Shown here in pieces: positions 25,985-32,057 of a stretch of 64,000 nt of DNA; positions within the stretch are counted from its first letter, which is position 1; the number at the start of each line of letters is the position of its first letter. The DNA is from JBOHNM01 sp050730675. Its GTDB lineage: Bacteria > Planctomycetota > Phycisphaerae > Phycisphaerales > UBA1924. Below the pieces are notes generated by a model that was given only the letters and a program-made list of their open reading frames with translations, was not told where the DNA came from and ran no database searches. The position numbers and the translations under genes were made by a program. Location of the stretch: NCBI GenBank assembly GCA_050730675.1, contig JBOHNM010000001.1:1-64000 (forward strand). The letters are read 5' to 3'.

Positions 25985-26707
25985 CTATTGCTGAGGATTG
26001 TGGAGCGTGTGAAGCCACTCGCTGCCTGGACCTTCGACCGGCGCGTAGACGAATTCGCCGTTGACCTTCGCGGCAATGGCTCTGGCACCCATGAGATGCG
26101 CTGAACGGGAATTGAGGGCGTGCGTTGGGCTGACTCCCGACGGAAGATCGGTCGGTGGACGGAAGACGATCAAGACGTTCCCTCCAGGGTCGAGCGTCGC
26201 GGGCAACTTTTGCGGCCCGTTGTGTCGTTCTGGTGGCTGTTGGAGCTTGTACCCGCTCCCATTTTCGATCTCTGTTGCAAAAAGGCTTTCGGCGCTCGAC
26301 TCCAGCATGATGATCTCGACGTGCGCCGGAATGAGAGACTTGTTGTGCACTCGGACTTTCAAGACGACGCTGTTGAGCCGCAGCTCAACCCTTGGTTGAA
26401 CGAGTACCGTGAGCTTGTCTCGATCAGCTTCGTCCTGCCGAGCGGCCTTCGCGATCTCGTTGGCTTCCCTGGCTAGGTCGTTCGCGTCAGTTGCGAGCTT
26501 GTTTGCGCCCTCGGACAGTTTGTTCGCGCCCTGAGAGAGCTTGTTGGCATTCTCGCTGGTCTTTATGGCTTTGTCGGCGCGGGTGTTTGCCGACCGGGCG
26601 ATGAGGATCGAGATGCCGATGCCAAGGGCCGCCAGAACAGCCGTGATGATGGTCCAGATGTCGGGGCCCGAAGACCCCGGGGGTTGAGCTTGCGCGAGAG
26701 TGAGCAT
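25985..26707 (-). CDS. Membrane-anchored coiled-coil protein of unknown function
   Basis: A 240-aa protein. A TM segment at residues 17-40 (IWTIITAVLAALGIGISILIA) is followed by a perfect run of seven-residue repeats (ANKLSQG ANKLSEG, then ANKLATD, ANDLARE, ANEIAKA) giving a coiled coil of about 45 residues. A C-terminal beta-rich domain of about 130 residues comes last (VQPRVELRLNSVVLKVRVHN). This domain would face the cytoplasm if the short N-terminus is outside. No family recognised. It stands at the edge of the restriction cargo and may belong to it. Confidence 0.65.
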   Translation of the reverse strand: MLTLAQAQPPGSSGPDIWTIITAVLAALGIGISILIARSANTRADKAIKTSENANKLSQGANKLSEGANKLATDANDLAREANEIAKAARQDEADRDKLTVLVQPRVELRLNSVVLKVRVHNKSLIPAHVEIIMLESSAESLFATEIENGSGYKLQQPPERHNGPQKLPATLDPGGNVLIVFRPPTDLPSGVSPTHALNSRSAHLMGARAIAAKVNGEFVYAPVEGPGSEWLHTLHNPQQ

Positions 26708-26791
26708 CTACTATCTTTGCCTCATGTTTCGTAAGGGCAACCACCGAGAAATGTTCGGGTAACCCCTACCTTTTCCCCCGCTAGGGACAAG

Positions 26792-26823
26792 TTATCCACA
26801 ACCAGTTGTGCTTTTGTGGACAA
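26792..26823. promoter_or_regulatory. Pair of inverted DnaA-box-like sites upstream of the methyltransferase
   Basis: TTATCCACA at 26792-26800 is the consensus DnaA box. TGTGGACAA at 26815-26823 is the inverted partner (TTGTCCACA, one mismatch). Between and overlapping them is the palindrome CACAAC-CA-GTTGTG (26797-26810). It lies in the gap between two divergent genes. It may be a regulatory site for the methyltransferase or a relic of a replication origin. Confidence 0.4.
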
Positions 26824-26906
26824 CTACGGCACCAGTGGTACTCTTCGCCCCGGCGGAGAGGCCGAGCGTGGGCGGCGAGACGATGCTGAGCGTCTCGGGA
26901 GGCATG

Positions 26907-28007
26907 ATGTTCGGTGGATACACGGTTATCGATCTTTTTTCAGGCGCTGGCGGTCTAACTCTCGGCTTCAAGCGAGAGGGCTTTGTGCCTGTTCTCGCTG
27001 TCGAAAAGGAGCCCGACTTTGCGCGGACATATGCGGCCAACTTTGGCGAGCATGTGGTTGCCGGTGACATCGTCAAGATTGTCAACGAGGGGACGATCCC
27101 CAAGGCCGACGTGGTTGTTGGCGGTCCGCCTTGTCAGGGCTTCTCCAATCTGACCGGGAACAAGAAGGCAGACCCGCGCCGCAAGCTCTGGCAGTATTAC
27201 ATGGACGTTGTCGAGGCGAGCGGTTGCAAGGTGTTCGTTGTCGAGAACGTGCCCAATTTGCTCAAGGCTCCTGAGGGGCTGAGCATCATTCGTCGCGCTC
27301 GTGAGTTGGGATATGAGATCGGCCCCGACTCTGTGGGCTATGTCATGGCCTCCAACTACGGCGTGCCGCAAAATAGAAAACGAGCAATCATCATCGGGTC
27401 TAAGATTGGGCCAATTCCTCTCCCTGCCGCGAACGGAAAAAGGCAAACCGTCCGCGAAGCCTTGAAGGGTGTCCCTCTCAAGCCAACGAAGACTTCTCTT
27501 CCTGAGCACGACGATGAGTTGTATTCCGGTCTTGATATCCATATGGGGCGCAACCCCACGCCGATGTCGCTGAAGCGCTACAAGATCATTCCGCCCGGCG
27601 GCAATCGCTTCGATCTTCAGCGCAAGGCTCCCGAGTTGACACCTCAATGCTGGATCCGCAAGACTCACGGCGGTACAGACTTATTCGGTCGCCTCAACTG
27701 GGACGAGCCAGCGCGATGCACGATCCGTTGCGAGTTTTACAAGCCTGAGAAGGGTCGCTTCTTGCACCCCTCAGAGCATCGGCCCATCACACACTTGGAA
27801 GCCGCTCGTTTGCAGTCGTTCCCCGACGACTTCAAGTGGTACGGAAGGAAGATCCGTATCGCCATTCAGATTGGAAATGCTGTCCCGCCGCTACTGGCGC
27901 AGGCGCTTGCTGCACAGGTCAGGCACTACATGGAAGTTGCCAAGTCCAAGCCTCGTCTGAAGCCATCGCGGGCAGCGATGGAACAGTTGCAACTCATCAG
28001 CGCCTGA
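26907..28007 (+). CDS. DNA (cytosine-5) methyltransferase of a NaeI-like system
   Basis: Transfers a methyl group from SAM to C5 of cytosine in the system's recognition site and so protects host DNA. All key motifs are in order: I (VIDLFSGAGGLTLGF), IV with catalytic Cys (GGPPCQGFS), VI (VENVPN), VIII (VPQNRKRA), a target-recognition region of about 100 residues, IX (LEAARLQSFP) and X (QIGNAVPP). ATG 26907 has GGGAGG 4 bp upstream; ATG 26883 is an alternative. The 3' end overlaps the convergent nuclease gene by 11 bp. Intact and probably active. Confidence 0.93.
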   Translation: MFGGYTVIDLFSGAGGLTLGFKREGFVPVLAVEKEPDFARTYAANFGEHVVAGDIVKIVNEGTIPKADVVVGGPPCQGFSNLTGNKKADPRRKLWQYYMDVVEASGCKVFVVENVPNLLKAPEGLSIIRRARELGYEIGPDSVGYVMASNYGVPQNRKRAIIIGSKIGPIPLPAANGKRQTVREALKGVPLKPTKTSLPEHDDELYSGLDIHMGRNPTPMSLKRYKIIPPGGNRFDLQRKAPELTPQCWIRKTHGGTDLFGRLNWDEPARCTIRCEFYKPEKGRFLHPSEHRPITHLEAARLQSFPDDFKWYGRKIRIAIQIGNAVPPLLAQALAAQVRHYMEVAKSKPRLKPSRAAMEQLQLISA

Positions 28008-28800
28008 CAGACACGTAGCAGTCGAGCGGCAAATCAGTGTGCCCAAGAGTTTCTAGCTCAGGTCCGTCATATCGCCTGGAGAGGATGTCAATCCCTTCGG
28101 CGTTGAGCGGTATCCTGGCATCGCGGACTCTCTTCGTCGGGTCGAGTTGTCGCGCCACCGTCTCGACAGCAACGCGAGGAACAACTAGACCGATCGCCAA
28201 GCGGAACAGTTGAGTGATTGCAGGTTGTCCTGGATTTTCCGCGAGCACCCGTTCCCTAATATCGGGCGCAAGATGAAGCAGAAAGTTGGGAGGAAGCGGC
28301 AGGTCTTGCCCAAGCCACTGGATGGACGCCTTGCCCGACATGAGGATGTTCCTCTTTCCGTCGCGGTTTGGCTTGGCGAGATGTTCTTCTAACGCCCGGA
28401 AAACTCCTACCCGGTAAGTCGAGTTTGCATCGTTTGCGCTAACGACGATGCAGAGCGCCCGGATTGCAATAGCTTCCGGCGGGATCATCCAGTCGCCAGC
28501 AATTGAAAATTTGATATCTACCGGCAATCCCGCAATGGTCGTGTCGAGAGGCGCAATCTTGGGCAGGTCAAGCTCGTAAAGGATCGAGTGCTCAACTCGG
28601 TTGCCGATGTAGATTTTCTCGCTTGTCTGAAGCTGGTCAATGGAGAAGCGACGTGTACGGCCGCCGTCAATCACGAAGTCGATCGCTGAGCGGATCGCAC
28701 GACCGATGCTCTCGACGCGAGTGGCAGACCCCAGCCAATCCATGACGGCATCCCGCTCGGCGTCGGGCGATGACTCGTTTGTGAAGAGACCTGCCGCCAT
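27997..28800 (-). CDS. NaeI-type (type IIE) restriction endonuclease
   Basis: A 267-aa protein. The catalytic residues known from NaeI fall at the same positions here: Glu70, Asp86, Asp95 and Lys97 (in RVEHS and DTTIAGLPVDIK). SIGRAIRSAIDFVIDGGRTRRF, GDWMIPPEAIAIRAL and the C-terminal half, corresponding to the second DNA-binding (Topo) domain, are also as in the family. The ligase-like motif has Val at position 43, where NaeI has Leu. NaeI cuts GCCGGC only when a second site is bound; the site of this enzyme is not known. It is convergent with the methyltransferase and divergent from vsr, with 46 bp between starts. Confidence 0.88.
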   Translation of the reverse strand: MAAGLFTNESSPDAERDAVMDWLGSATRVESIGRAIRSAIDFVIDGGRTRRFSIDQLQTSEKIYIGNRVEHSILYELDLPKIAPLDTTIAGLPVDIKFSIAGDWMIPPEAIAIRALCIVVSANDANSTYRVGVFRALEEHLAKPNRDGKRNILMSGKASIQWLGQDLPLPPNFLLHLAPDIRERVLAENPGQPAITQLFRLAIGLVVPRVAVETVARQLDPTKRVRDARIPLNAEGIDILSRRYDGPELETLGHTDLPLDCYVSVRR

Positions 28801-28846
28801 TCCCTATAGTGGGAGTGCTGCAACCGCGAGTCCAGTCGGGGGAAAC

Positions 28847-29254
28847 TTGGACCAACTGAGCAAAGTCCGGCGAAGTCAGCTAATGGCTCGGATACGTGGG
28901 AAGGACACCTCCCCGGAAATGATCGTCCGTCGCCTCGTCCACGGTCTTGGCTACCGGTATCGCCTGCACAGCAAACAACTGCCGGGCCGCCCTGACCTGG
29001 TCTTCCCCAGCCGCAAGCTGGCTATCTTCGTTCATGGCTGTTTCTGGCATCGGCACTCTTGTCGGAAGGGACGGTCCATGCCCTCAACCCGAGTAGCTTT
29101 CTGGGCCAAGAAGTTTGAGGGGAACGAGAAGAGGGACCGCCGTAATCTCCGCAAGCTCAAGGCTCTCGGCTGGCGCGTACTCGTCGTCTGGGAATGTCAG
29201 ACAAAGCACTTGCCCCGGCTCACCGGTAGGGTAGTGTGTGCGTTGAACGGTTGA
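28847..29254 (+). CDS. vsr: Very short patch repair (Vsr) endonuclease
   Basis: Nicks DNA beside T:G mismatches that arise when 5-methylcytosine deaminates, limiting the mutational cost of the linked methyltransferase. The TTG start at 28847 has GGGGGA 4 bp upstream and gives a normal Vsr N-terminus (RRSQLMARIRGKDTSPE). A longer upstream frame is a shadow of the nuclease gene. Catalytic Asp50 (GRPDLVFP) and the CFWHRHSC block (Cys65, Phe66, Trp67, His68, His70, Cys72) are one residue off E. coli Vsr numbering. WRVLVVWEC is also present. 135 aa, complete. Confidence 0.92.
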   Translation: MDQLSKVRRSQLMARIRGKDTSPEMIVRRLVHGLGYRYRLHSKQLPGRPDLVFPSRKLAIFVHGCFWHRHSCRKGRSMPSTRVAFWAKKFEGNEKRDRRNLRKLKALGWRVLVVWECQTKHLPRLTGRVVCALNG

Positions 29255-29268
29255 CCTTGGAGGCTGCC

Positions 29269-29541
29269 ATGCTCAACGACCTTTGTTCGGCCAAGCTCAC
29301 GACGACGACCGAAGCGATCAAGTGGTTGCGCCGCGCTACCCATGAGATTGGTCCGGGCTTCCATCCTGACACGCCCGCGAGCGACTACGTGGCGGCAGCC
29401 TCAGGAATGCCCCTCTTCGGCGCTCAAGATGCAGAGGCATTCGACGCAAACATCGGACGGGCGTTCGAGCTTCTAGGCGAAGAGGTTTACGAGTACGGCG
29501 GTCATATCCAGCGCGCTCTTCTCCAAGGGAGGATCCGGTGA
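29269..29541 (+). CDS. Hypothetical protein (90 aa)
   Basis: ATG 29269 is chosen because GGAGG lies 5 bp upstream; a GTG 33 bases earlier overlaps vsr. The product looks like a folded small protein (TTEAIKWLRRATHEIGPGFHPDTP, ELLGEEVYEYGGHIQRAL). It is the first of two genes overlapping by 4 bases and sits directly behind vsr. No family recognised. Confidence 0.6.
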   Translation: MLNDLCSAKLTTTTEAIKWLRRATHEIGPGFHPDTPASDYVAAASGMPLFGAQDAEAFDANIGRAFELLGEEVYEYGGHIQRALLQGRIR

Positions 29542-29903
29542 ACGAACAGCAAGCAGAAGCCCTCGCCAACATTTTCAGCGGTGAAGCGTGGGACAGCGGC
29601 GGCGGAATTTGGCTCGCTGCCTACTGGCGCGGCGACGGGAAGTACATCGTTTTCTCAGGCGACGCTGTCTGCGAGTATGACAACGACGAAGCCTTCGACA
29701 ACAACAAGGCCAATCAGACGTTGATCCTCGCCAGCGGGGACGAGGAGTGGTGGGTCGTTGCAGACACCAAGGGCAACCGCTTCTACCGCGACAACAAACT
29801 TGAGGTTGGCTGGCGCTCGCAAGAGGAAGCCGAGCATGAAGCCAAGGGACTCCAAAGTCGGGGAGAGGGCAAGTACGCGGCCGTCCGCCAGGATGAGGAA
29901 TGA
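29538..29903 (+). CDS. Hypothetical protein (121 aa)
   Basis: Starts at GTG overlapping the previous stop, with GGGAGG upstream. Acidic, with many aromatics (IWLAAYWRGDGKYIVFSGDAVCEY, EEWWVVADTKGNRFYRDN), consistent with a small beta-sheet protein. It could be a partner of the preceding 90-aa protein. No known family. The next 70 bases up to the convergent gene hold nothing recognisable. Confidence 0.6.
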   Translation: MNEQQAEALANIFSGEAWDSGGGIWLAAYWRGDGKYIVFSGDAVCEYDNDEAFDNNKANQTLILASGDEEWWVVADTKGNRFYRDNKLEVGWRSQEEAEHEAKGLQSRGEGKYAAVRQDEE

Positions 29904-29973
29904 TGGACGAGGCTGAGAAGAAACTTGTTGATTGGTAGAAGGTGAACAGAGAGCGGAGGCAGAGTGACGATCG

Positions 29974-30729
29974 CTAGACACCGCTCGGTGGGCGAGAGAA
30001 GTCATCTGACAGAGTTTCCGCGAATGAAAGCCCCTCGGTGGTCAATTCATAGATGTCAGAGCGATAGGGCTTGAAGTGCCCCGCTCGTAGCAGTGATCCA
30101 AGTGCGTCTCGATACCGCCGATCTCGCAACGTAACCCCGCCGACTGAAACGCATTCTCCATCTGCACCGAAAGGTCGGATGATCGTTGCATCCTTGGATG
30201 GCGACACGGAAGCGAGCTTTACAACGTACTTCATTTCAGTCGTGACTTCCCACGGATGAGAGATCGGAGCGATCGGTTGTGGCGTGAGAGTGCTTGGGGG
30301 AAGCCTGTAGATGTCGGGAAGTTGTTTCCCGAGTGTCAATCCCTCCGCCGTAAGGTCGTAGACATAGTTGCCGACAGAACGAAAATGCCCGTGCTTGCAG
30401 GCTTCAAGGAAGCCGGAATTAAAGCGAAGGGTGGTTTCTCTATCGCCTTTCCTGAATAGTGGAGTGACGCCGGCTATTACGGCATCGCCGACCTCCATGA
30501 CGGGAAGCAATTGTGCGATCTTGTTTGGGGCGGCATATGCCAAACCAACAACCCACTTGGCTTCCTCAGAAAGATGTTGCGGTTTGGGATGCCGACTCGA
30601 AAGCAACTTCCAGATCGCTTTGCGGAAGTAGCCCAAGATCAGAACGGCACCCGCGAGCACTTCGGTCGCGACGACGCCGGGGGACTGTTTGACGATTTCA
30701 TCCCACACCTTGAGAAGGAAGTCGCTCAT
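29974..30729 (-). CDS. Membrane-anchored protein with two copies of a winged-helix-like domain
   Basis: ATG at 30729 chosen for the SD AGGAG 9 bp upstream. About 251 aa. One TM segment near residues 15-32 (VVATEVLAGAVLILGYF). Two similar domains follow, each ending in the same pattern: LEACKHGHFRS..YVYDLTAEGLTLGKQL and LLRAGHFKPYRSDIYELTTEGLSFAETL. Each is close to a winged-helix wing (GHF, Tyr-x-Leu-Thr-x-Glu-Gly-Leu). Tandem DNA- or ligand-binding domains on a membrane anchor would fit a sensor, but this is inference. It sits between the restriction cargo and the integrase. Confidence 0.65.
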   Translation of the reverse strand: MSDFLLKVWDEIVKQSPGVVATEVLAGAVLILGYFRKAIWKLLSSRHPKPQHLSEEAKWVVGLAYAAPNKIAQLLPVMEVGDAVIAGVTPLFRKGDRETTLRFNSGFLEACKHGHFRSVGNYVYDLTAEGLTLGKQLPDIYRLPPSTLTPQPIAPISHPWEVTTEMKYVVKLASVSPSKDATIIRPFGADGECVSVGGVTLRDRRYRDALGSLLRAGHFKPYRSDIYELTTEGLSFAETLSDDFSRPPSGV

Positions 30730-30798
30730 ATCAGTTGACTCCTGCATGACGCTACGCCCAGCGCAGCAGCGATCAAGCGGCGCAACCGACAATCATCA

Positions 30799-31851
30799 TT
30801 AGACCACTGGAAAGTGTTTCGGCATTGTCGCCTGCAAGTAGTTGAGGTAAGTCTGACCGACCCGCTTCAAGCGGTCAACGTCAATGACGTTGTAAACCCG
30901 ACTGATATACGACGGAGCATGTCCGAGCCACATGTCCGTATCCTCTCGGCTGTTGACTGCGCCGGGCACCCGATGAGCGAGATACGCCGCAGTATGCCTC
31001 AAGGCATGAGGCCGACTATCAAAAGCGCCGGCGCAGGCATGAGCGAATGAGCTTTGCAAACACCATCTCGGCTTGCTCGCCTGGATCGAATGCAGCACCT
31101 TCCTGATCTCAGGCAGAACAATCAAGACTCGGGGCGTCTTGAGCAAGTACGTCGTCTTGGACTTTTCAAGAGCAAAGACGGACTCTTCCAGCCAAGTACC
31201 TCGCGCCCAAGCTAGAGACACGCACTCACTTGGACGGGCTCCCGTCGCCAGCATGACCCGCAACCATTTTCCAAGTTGAGCGTGATAGTCGTCAGCTTTG
31301 TCGAGCCAGCCCCCCACTTCCGCGATCGACTTGTGCTTCGGCAACGGCGCTGCCAACTTCGGATTGCTGATGAATGACAACTCAATCGGTTGTCGCCATC
31401 CCTTGTAAGCGGCGTACCGAAGCATCCGTTTTGTCGCGGACAAATATCCGATCGTCGAATGAGGCTTGTAGGTTGTGACGAGGTGGGTGCGGAAGGCTTC
31501 GACCTCATCGACGCCGATCTCTTCGATCTGGGTGCCGTGGCCGAAGTGGAGGAAGGCTGGTCCAAGACGGAAGCGGACGGTGTCTTGGGTGTCCTTTCCT
31601 TGTTCGGCCAAGGTTTCGACGAGGGCTTCGCCAGCCTCGCGGACGGTGACGCCGTTCTTGCGGCCCGTCTGATGCCTCCAAGCCTTGAGGAAGGGCAGGA
31701 AGGCCGTCCAAGCCTTGTTGAGATCCTTGCCAAGGTAGATCGCCTTGGAGTCGATGGTCGTCAGGAATTGACTTGAGGCGGCATGGAGTCGGACGGTGGG
31801 GATGCCACGATTTTGGATGACAGGACGATCGAGCGCTTCCAGTGTTTGCAT
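30799..31851 (-). CDS. int: Tyrosine recombinase (phage integrase)
   Basis: A 350-aa site-specific recombinase. It has an N-terminal core-binding helical domain, then the catalytic domain with Arg in TGARPSE (about 210), His-x-x-Arg in HALRHTA (about 281), His in LGH (about 305) and the nucleophile Tyr in RVYNV (about 319). All are present, so it should be active. The start lies 78 bp inside attR and the gene points into the element. No excisionase was recognised. After integration, a host tRNA-type promoter (31989-32017) points straight at it. Confidence 0.93.
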   Translation of the reverse strand: MQTLEALDRPVIQNRGIPTVRLHAASSQFLTTIDSKAIYLGKDLNKAWTAFLPFLKAWRHQTGRKNGVTVREAGEALVETLAEQGKDTQDTVRFRLGPAFLHFGHGTQIEEIGVDEVEAFRTHLVTTYKPHSTIGYLSATKRMLRYAAYKGWRQPIELSFISNPKLAAPLPKHKSIAEVGGWLDKADDYHAQLGKWLRVMLATGARPSECVSLAWARGTWLEESVFALEKSKTTYLLKTPRVLIVLPEIRKVLHSIQASKPRWCLQSSFAHACAGAFDSRPHALRHTAAYLAHRVPGAVNSREDTDMWLGHAPSYISRVYNVIDVDRLKRVGQTYLNYLQATMPKHFPVV

Positions 31852-31929
31852 TTGCTTTACCCGCCAATCTTGAGTTGGGGGGCAAGCGGCGAACGAAAAG
31901 TGCGGGAAAACAAGCCTCTTTTGGATACT

Positions 31930-31976
31930 CCTCTGCCTTCGGAGGGCAGCGCTCTATCCAGTTGAGCTACGGGCAC
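31930..31976. repeat. attR: 47-bp direct repeat, right copy
   Basis: Identical to 6268-6314. This copy is only the 5' part of the tRNA-Arg(CCG) gene and is not followed by a T-arm or acceptor 3' strand, so it cannot make a tRNA. Host sequence resumes at 31977. Confidence 0.9.
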
Positions 31977-31988
31977 TCGTTCGGGTCC

Positions 31989-32017
31989 ATGCTACGATCG
32001 GCCCCCGCCGATGGCAA
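31989..32017 (-). promoter_or_regulatory. Probable original promoter of tRNA-Arg(CCG), stranded at attR
   Basis: Read on the minus strand: -35 TTGCCA (32012-32017), exactly 17 bp, -10 TAGCAT (31989-31994). The -10 ends 12 bp before the base that corresponds to tRNA position 1 (31976), a normal distance for a bacterial tRNA promoter. It now directs transcription through the half-tRNA and into the integrase gene. Confidence 0.5.
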
Positions 32018-32057
32018 CCGGCGGTGCCCGCTCCTCTCGCTCAAAAGCACGGACGCC

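Larger units (their letters stand above)
6268..31976. mobile_element. Integrated T7-like podovirus-derived element with restriction-modification cargo
   Basis: Bounded by the two att copies in tRNA-Arg(CCG), with a tyrosine recombinase 78 bp inside the right copy. Content from left: a small winged-helix-like gene on the minus strand, five small plus-strand genes, and a full T7-order virion module (portal to tail fibres, 8.4-25.8 kb). Then a break, then cargo (methyltransferase, NaeI-like nuclease, Vsr, membrane proteins) and the integrase. Genes here have clear Shine-Dalgarno sequences and lower GC than the host. No RNA polymerase, DNA polymerase, primase, terminase or holin gene is present. 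It is either a decayed prophage or a helper-dependent element. Confidence 0.85.

Noticed and set aside
28801..28846. C-protein operator in the gap between the nuclease and vsr
   Set aside because: A short TCCC...GGGA symmetry is present, but no controller gene exists in the system and the arms are only 4 bp.
6315..31929. Avoidance of GCCGGC inside the element
   Set aside because: I found at least five copies (for example near 8546, 9998, 15720, 19108 and 20693). Without an exact count against expectation no depletion can be claimed.
6268..31976. Gene transfer agent interpretation
   Set aside because: Known GTAs derive from tailed phages with a terminase and lack an integrase with att repeats. 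Here the repeats and recombinase are present and the terminase is absent, so a prophage-derived element is simpler.
31842..32057. An N-terminal extension of the MFS gene starting inside the element
   Set aside because: It would run across attR and the half-tRNA, which are not coding; the transporter fold begins after GTG 32058.
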